Source of the DNA: Lingula anatina
Lineage: Eukaryota > Brachiopoda > Lingulata > Lingulida > Lingulidae
Direction of reading: 5' to 3'
DNA: 64,000 nucleotides
Assembly: GCF_001039355.2 (NCBI RefSeq)
Contig: NW_019775891.1
Coordinates: forward strand, 351,559-415,558
In this document: piece by piece, positions 28,401 through 37,000 of the stretch
Position numbering within the stretch: the stretch's first letter is position 1
Layout of the letters: every line of letters begins with the position of its first letter
Position numbers and translations under genes: made by a program
Notes under the pieces: generated by a model
What the model was told of the DNA's origin: nothing
The model's input: the letters and a program-made list of their open reading frames with translations, nothing else
Database searches by the model: none

Positions 28401-31400
28401 GTATCTCACAAACAGACACACATGCAGACAATTCTTCCCACCATTTGTTATGAGAAAATTAAGTAAATATCATTGTGAGAATATTGAGCAAATGAAACAA
28501 GGGTAACAATCACAATAATTATGATCTCATACTTTGAAAAAATGTTGTTTTTTTTCATTTACCTGGGTGATAATAATGCGGATACTGATGGTGCCACATC
28601 ACTGGTTTACGGCCCACTCTCCTGTTGCTGATGTGATGATGAATAACTTGTTGCAATCAGAACAAAATATCGGAGTCCATGTAACATTGAAACCAGTAAT
28701 TCCAAGAGGATATTTAAGTCCCCGGTCCACTGTATGTAGTGTGATTGTCACACCATGTCACACTCAGTCACTGGATACTGGCAGCACTGGCCTCTACAAC
28801 TCTAAGAATTGTACTTTCACCTTTCCTCACCACAAACCACTACAAAAGCTTTGCAACAAAGGCAAAACAGCAAAAATATTCATCAGCTTGTTACAGATAT
28901 AATTTAAAGATCATTATTCGTACAAAAAACCTAAACATTTATGTAACAGTTACTCAGCCTGATGAAGGCAATTCTTCCTGGTTGACCGTCAGCTAATAAA
29001 TATTTTGCTCGTCTACAAATGACAATTTTTGGTTTAAAAGCAACATTTCACACACTCACACACACACACACACATTAGCTGATTGCCAATATAACATATC
29101 AACATGTCAATTCCTCCTCCTCTTCGGCACTGACATCCTATGCCACAGCTTGTTGACTTCACAACTGAGACGTTACCTTAAGGGTTTTGTACCAATATAT
29201 ACCACGCTGCCTCCCAGTTGAATTCACGCAGATTACAATACAGGTTCCAGGGCCAACTAATTTAACTCATAAGAAGCTTGTTGTTGCCCACATGATATGG
29301 TATTACATGTTGTGGTGGTTATTATTGAAGAGTTTCTAAGTATGACTGATGGCTGGTGCTAAATGACAGTTGAACTGCTACAATGTGTAACTCCTTGCAG
29401 TATCAGATGACATTTTACAAGGTAAAAGTCATGCTCCAGCTTTGATATTGAAAAATATTGTCTCATCAGTCGTCTGTCTATGTGTTTATATTATTTGTAG
29501 TTGTTAATTGGCACTGTGTCCGTTAGAATGCAATGCTGAAAATATCCCCAAATCTTGACCTATCTGCATTTTTCTCTCTCCCTCTCTCCCTGTTGATAGT
29601 ACCAATTTCCCCTATGAATAGTACATTACCCAGCGCTTGACACTCAGAATCACCAACAACAGGAGATACTACAGACAGGGCCAGCAAGCTGTAAAGGTGG
29701 AACAAATTACAACTGGGTGAGACACCTAGGCAGTCGCACACAGCACATAACTCTGCAATTTGTAGCTACAACCCAGGTCATTGCTTTTACATTACACTCG
29801 TTGCACTCAAGTTGCTGCAACATTACTTATGCTTCCACAGCAATTTACATCCCCCATTAATCTGCGGTTATTGGCGGGAACTCTACAAGCACACACAGAG
29901 AGCACACATCATCTACCCTCCAAGGTACTAGTGGAGGTTTGACCGTTAGAGAGCAACACTCCTGAACATAGATCTCTATTAGAAAACCATCAAGATACTA
30001 AGTCATGCTATGCTAGCCAGAGGGCTTAAACTATCCATGTGCCTGCCCCCTCCTCCTCTCATTCTGAAATCTGCTCCATGTTATGCTGCTTTGGGGGCTC
30101 AATATACAGTATCATTCAGCCCTGTGGAATAATACAAATGTTGGCGCTATTCTTCTAAAACCACCAGATGTCACTAAAACAAGCACTCAAGAAAAACTCT
30201 TCAGACTACTTCAAAAAATCTATTTCTTTCTAAATCTTTGTCTGTTGGGTTAATTTACAAGCAAATTTGCCTGTCAAAGAGTAGGGAAAAGATATATTAT
30301 CTATTCATATATTAAATCGTGTGTGTGTATGTGTGTGTGTGTGCGCGCGTGTGTGCACTAGTGCATTTTAATCTTTCACAATATATTTCTTATAATGCAG
30401 TGTTTATTTGCAAATTTTCTATATTTTCCAAGCCATACCATTCCAAACACTTCCTGTTACTGACAATCACAAAACCATATTAATATCATTCCTGGAATTA
30501 ACAAGTCATGATTACCAGGATTATATTGCACAAACAATACCATTACTGTTGTATTCACTTCAACTTTCCTCTACTAAGGTAGTGTTAATTGCACATATAT
30601 CCAAAAGACAAACACAACAATCAATTGATAATCTTTTAGTTAAAAATACCTTCCGTGTTGCAGCATTTCAAAAGACTGCTGATTAGTTAAGAAACAACAT
30701 TAAACAATTAAGACATGGCTTTAAGGCTGCATCATCTTATAACTGATGTGAGCGCAGCTTTTTATAATCTTATATCCTCAAATCACATTAATAACTGTTG
30801 TAAACATAGCCTATTGTTATCTCAGATCATATTTTATAACTGATGTAAACGGAGCCTGTTGTATTCTGATATCCTCAAATCACATTTTACAACTGATGTG
30901 AACACAGCCAATTGTAATCTCATATCCCCAGATCACAATTTACAGCTGATGTGAACACAGCCAACTGTAATATCATAACCTCAGATAAGATTTTATAACT
31001 GATGTGAACAGAGCCAATTGTAATCTCATCCTCAGATCACAATTTATAACTGATGTGAACATAGCCAACTGTAATATCATAACCTCAGATAACATCGCCT
31101 ATTGACGCAAATCATCAACAGTGAGCACCATGATTGCACCTGTTGTCAACCCACTTAGCAGTCTCTTTAAAATAACCAGGGTTACAGAAGAAAAACAATT
31201 AACAAGCTCATGGACTTAAAAACAGGACAGATTTAACAAGGCAGCAAAGCTGCCAAATGTACAGTCAACAAGAAAGAAAAATAATCCAATCAAGCTGGTT
31301 TGCAAATTTGAGCTGTATGTCAATCATGCTTGTTAGTTACAAAACAATAAGAAACACAGTTTCCTTTTAGAGCATTCGTAGAGGCAGTACACAAAATATT

Positions 31401-31993
31401 TTCTATCAATTTTGATGCATTGTTACATAACACGTAACAGCTTATTGTCACCATCAATTTCAAGTTATGCACTGCAGGTAACATAGATATCTATAAAATG
31501 TGACCAGCAAATGTCTTTAGACCCACGGAAATTCTTAGTCAGGCCTTAAAAATGCCAAATATGTACACAAGTACTGAAAAGATAAAATATACAAATAAAT
31601 TCAATCCACCGTTCTTATTTTTTTATTTCAGAGCAATTAATATGATTCAATAAATATTAATGCCTGTTATTGAATTTGGTATTATAAAATAAGAGGTCTC
31701 TTTTTGATGGGCTCATAGATATTCATGCATAAAACATGGGTATAGATACCATCACTTATTACTTGCTCAGGTGTCTCAGTAGTCTCACACCTGTTCTATC
31801 AAACTATTTAGTAAATCATCACTCTTTGGAAAAAATTCAAATTATCAAGACAAAGGTTAAGATCCATGCTCTAAAGCATTAAAAACTTTACAATTTTCAC
31901 TGCCATATGTCAGAGGCAAGAATCAAAACTATGAGGGGGGAAGACAACTTTTCACCAACTGGAGTAAAACAAAGCATATTGATGGCGCAAAAA

Positions 31994-32040
<47 letters not shown>

Positions 32041-33997
32041 AATAAATTGCAACCATGATTGCTAAATAATTCAATTTCAAACATTGAATGCATCTGTACA
32101 TAATCTTCTATCAAATTATACGATTGCAGTTCCACCACCAACAAATGATCATATCACATAAAATTATTTACATCTGAACAAGACAAACACATTGAACTTT
32201 GAAAAAATACCTATGTGGCATGTGATGTTATCCACTAACTATTTTCGCCCAAATCTATCTTCAACAAGAGTTATAAAGAGAAATGTCCACTAGTAATCCT
32301 TAGTAAGTGTGAAGGTAGAAAAAAAAAATGGCAAAGATGACAGTATATTATTACACTGGTGCCAGTTGTGCCTTTATCAGATTGGGGAGAAATATAGAGG
32401 GGAGTCTTCGGGAATGACAGATTATATCTGGGGAGGGAAGTATGCATGACAAATTCACCAGACGCTCCCATGATTAACATTCCACTACAGGCGGTCAGTT
32501 GGACAGAACACTACCTTTATTTTAAATTATGCAGTACTGTAGCTGTGTAGCGTTCAAGCAGCATATTATACAACTTGTGCATGCTACAGCAGTTCATGAG
32601 GTTATTTGGCAAAAATGTAATTATTCACCAAATCTGTAAGCAATTGAAAAATAATTGTACAGCATTTTTAACTGGAGTATATAATATTTAAAGACTGTTT
32701 CAAACATGTTGTGCAATAAACAAAAATATAAAAATAAATACTGGAGTAATTCATTTAAAGACTTAAAACATGTTATGCAATAAACAAAAATATAAAATGA
32801 ATAAATAAATAAAAACATCCCTGGTCTTATCATTTATCTTCAAATGTTATTGCCATCAGAAAATGTTTGTGAGACATCTCTAAACAATATCCCTTATTTT
32901 TCATAACCCTTACCATATATTTTCCTATCTAAATTGCCATTTACATTACTACCCTTCAGAGTCAATGCCCAGATTCACAGACGGCCATCAGACCATCAGA
33001 TCTCTGGTAATAACAGCATAACAATGGGTTCAGTCTTCATCTCACAGGTCTGCTATTGAGCCAATGTACAATGCTGCTGTCATTCCACCTTATTACTATC
33101 AACATACATTCACATCAGGCAGAACTTGGGCATGATTTTGAGTTAAAACATGACATTTTATTCATCAAAATTATTAGCCTATAATTCTGTAGAGTGGAAC
33201 GCTTTCAAAATCTAAACAACTTGGAAATATTATTTCAGACATCTGTAGGGTAGGACAGATCTACAAAGACTCATGGTGTATATGCCACAGCAATCCTGGG
33301 CCCCAAAACTCGAAAGCATCACGCACTGCGACCGAGCGCAAGCGTCTCAATTCCAAAACTCTCCCATACTCGCCCCATATAATATATTGTAGCCTCTATG
33401 TGATATCGTTATTCGCAATACGTGATGCTTTCGAGTTACGGGGGTCTGGTTACAGATTATGAGTTGTCAATTTGTTAGTCTTATGGCCATAGCTTAACTA
33501 AGAACTGGTCAAAGAAAGCTCTTTAACATGTGATTAGCTATAAAGTTAGCACCTGTCAAATATACAAACCATGTTAGTCTCCTGAATGACCAATCAGTTC
33601 ATCTTCATACATCAAGTAACTCAGAAAGGCATCGTCTCTGGCACTTGTACATCCACATGTCCACAGCCACATAACTTACGTAACACACACACACACAAAC
33701 ACACACACACATGCGTGCGCGCGTATGCCATCCTCATAGGTATCTAGCAATTAAACCTCAGAGCCATGATTTAATCTGTTTAATGGTGCGTGTGGAGGTG
33801 GGGAGACCACCAGCAGATTAGTCGGCTCTTCTTTCATGTAGGATTCACATATTTGACTATCAGTGGATCAGAAGATCCTCGAATCTTCTATTCTGAATGG
33901 GCTCTCAGACATTCATACATGTATGTGCATGCATGTACACACACACACACACAAACACATACACAAACACATACACACACAAACACATACACACACA

Positions 33998-34031
<34 letters not shown>

Positions 34032-34043
34032 TACACACACTGT

Positions 34044-34080
<37 letters not shown>

Positions 34081-37000
34081 TCTCTGGCACTCAGTAACTC
34101 GAATCTCATTCACTAGTTCATATCAGTACACGTGCCCCCCCTCCACACACACACATACATACACGTGCTGTGGGGTTAGCGCCATTATTAGAATAATTTT
34201 CTGCTACTTTATGTCAAAGCTCTTCCCACACTGAAACGAGCAGTCATGATTGGACTGGCACACTGCCAAAAGTCGTGATTACTTATTCTTCAACTGCAGT
34301 CAGAAACTGAGGTTTCATGAAAGAAATTATTAGATACACTGCTTTCGTTATCATTGTTATGACAAAATTTTGTATCAAAGCTAATATACCTAACTTTGGC
34401 GAAAAAGACAACCAAACATATCAATGTTCATTTTACCTCAAACTTTCCAAAATCAAAATTTTGCTGTTGATTCAGCACTAGACAATGAAGATTTGCCGCC
34501 TTTAGAATATTTAATCAGCAACCATCAGCAGTGCTATGAATCACAAACAGTTAATGAAGCAACAAAAACTTGACAATAAATGCCAGGTTATAACTAGGCA
34601 GGTGATGCAATAGATGGTCTAACAAACTACAAAGAGAGAGAGACAAAAAACAGTTTGAAACACAATATGTCACTTTAACCAACACCAAAGGACAACAAAG
34701 AAGACTGTAACAAAAACAAAGTCAAATGCACAATGCATACTAAAGCAGGTCCAATTACTCACAAGGCCCACCTGGGACTTGGGGCCCATTGTTTACCACC
34801 TGTTTGAAGACATTTGGGGAAATCATATTGACCTAGTTTACTTTTCATAAGCACTGGGTGCTTACATAACATGTCTGGCTTGCCCACTCCCGCTGCCTGC
34901 ATTACAACTAGTCTGCAGACACACCACCAATCTATAAATTAACTCTACTCAGTATTGGAAGAGACAACTTAAGTAAACATTTTGTGGAAACTGATACAGA
35001 TTGGCCAGGAAAAATACAACACTTGGGATTCTAGTGCAAGAGATGACATGTTTTCAAGTATCTTAAGGAAGAAGTAATCAGCCTCTGCTTAAAATAATTT
35101 TCCTCTAGCACCTGCTCATGTGAATAATAAAATACAATAACAAGCGAACGAATGCAAATTTGCATTTTCCGATTCTTGAGAGACCTGGCATTAGCTTGGG
35201 GATTACGAAACCAGTCTGGACAAATGGTCAGCATGAAAAAGAAAACCAATTATATTTTGATATGTGGATCCACCCCTTATGTCCATCAACAGAGATGACC
35301 AGTAACATGGCCAGCATTCCATTTAAAAGGGGTTTAAAAGTATTATCATTTTGTGTATTAAGATCATTGTCTGACAAACTGATGATCTCTGCATCTTCCC
35401 TTGATCACAACATTTTCACCAAACTACTAGTACTTTTTTTTCAATACGGAAAATGAAGACTTTTTGTTTTATTTGCCAAATTTTTCATTGTTTTTGTGAA
35501 ATTTAGACCATCTTTAATATCTTCAGCTATTCTGCTAAAACGAAATGTACGCTTCAGTGAATCTTTCTTGAATTCTCAAGCATTAAAACGACTGGAGCTT
35601 TAAATATCCCCCGTGAATGGACCGGTTATTTGGCAACACCCTAAACTCAGCTTCCTTTCTTCCAGTTTCAGAATAATTCTGGACACCAGGTCGTCCCATG
35701 GTGTATTTTCACTGCTGTTATCAGTGCAGAGACATGGATTGAGTTTGTGCATTTAGTGCACTTGAGTCTTTATTAGCTTGAAAGTTATATAATCCGTCTG
35801 GGTATCTTGTATATATAAACAAAACATGCCACATTAATAAACAAGGGGAAAAGGCATTTGTTTCACCATAAGCTAGTGGGGAAAAAAAAGGGGGGGGGGG
35901 GGTGAGGGAGATGTTTTTGTGGTCCTGACACAGGAATGATATCAGTACAATTAAAACCACATAAGCTGATTTAAATATTTAACTATTTTTAAAGGCATCA
36001 TTATCTCATATGACCTGTATTCATCTGTATTGACTAATTCTGCTCAAGACTGAAGAAAATGATTGTATTCAATATGCAAGCTCCCTTGTAATAGAAAAAA
36101 GCTGGTCATTTCACCAACTTAATTTGGTCACATGTTAGGTCACATGACAAAGCATAACAAGAACAGAATACATGACGACTGACCAAACAGAGGGATGGAA
36201 AACACAAAACAAATCAAAAACACATCCATGCCTTCATTGTCTGATGGCGAAACTGTCCGATGGCCAGAATGCCCAGCCCTGCAAATATATCACAGCATAT
36301 TTGATGATATTTTAATTTGGGTTTAATCCGCATGGTTCCCTGTGAACAGAGACCTATTATGGAGCAGTGGTAGTGGCCTAGTGAACTGCGCCTGACCTGT
36401 CTGAGCTGCACACACCAGCGCAGCTACAGAATAAAACTTAAAAACCCAGCAAACTTGATTTTTCTCCTCAGCGCTGTATAGTGAAAAATACAAAATCACT
36501 TCCTCTGCGCCAATGAATAATGCATCTTTAATATGTTCTGAATGAGAATTGACAGCAATCACAGTGTGAGAATAAAGACGTGTCAAATCTACCAGATAAT
36601 ACAGTCTTTACATTTCAAACCTTGTCTCCTGCTTTCAAGGATTAATAATTAAATGTGTGAAAATACGTACACTTGTAACAGTGAAAATATATTCCAGTTT
36701 TACTAAATATTTTACACGGTGACTCACTGTCCTGAATGCAGGAAATGTAGTCATTTGCTTTCATATTCAACCAACAATCATAGGAAAGGGTCACTGCCCG
36801 ATAAAACAGCAATGAACATTAACTCCCTCTGTATTATTAATCCACAGAATTTGAATCATGTCAACAAAAAATCTATTGTCTTCAATGTGGATAAAACTGA
36901 ACACTGTAGGAAATTTGATAAATAATGCCTATGCTTAGAGCATGCTTAGAGCATTTTATAAGCATTGAATGCTGAGAGTAATCTATTGCTATTCTTTGTA

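Larger units (their letters stand above)
28399..34080. repeat. 6-kb direct duplication, copy B
   Basis: This is the partner of 22373-28396. It begins two bases after the single N and ends in the CA microsatellite at the position equivalent to the end of copy A. It differs by scattered substitutions, microsatellite length, a roughly 50-70 base local doublet near 32690-32810, and absence of the two copy-A inserts. Confidence 0.93.

Noticed and set aside
28125-28431. Open frames encoding Cys/Val runs (CVCVCV)
   Set aside because: They are translations of the CA/TG microsatellite, frame-independent and present on both strands; the same holds at 33790-34116 and 7324.
22373-34080. Real segmental duplication inside the RXR intron
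   Set aside because: Not excluded, but the lone N at the exact junction, repeated at a second locus, makes unmerged haplotypes the simpler reading.
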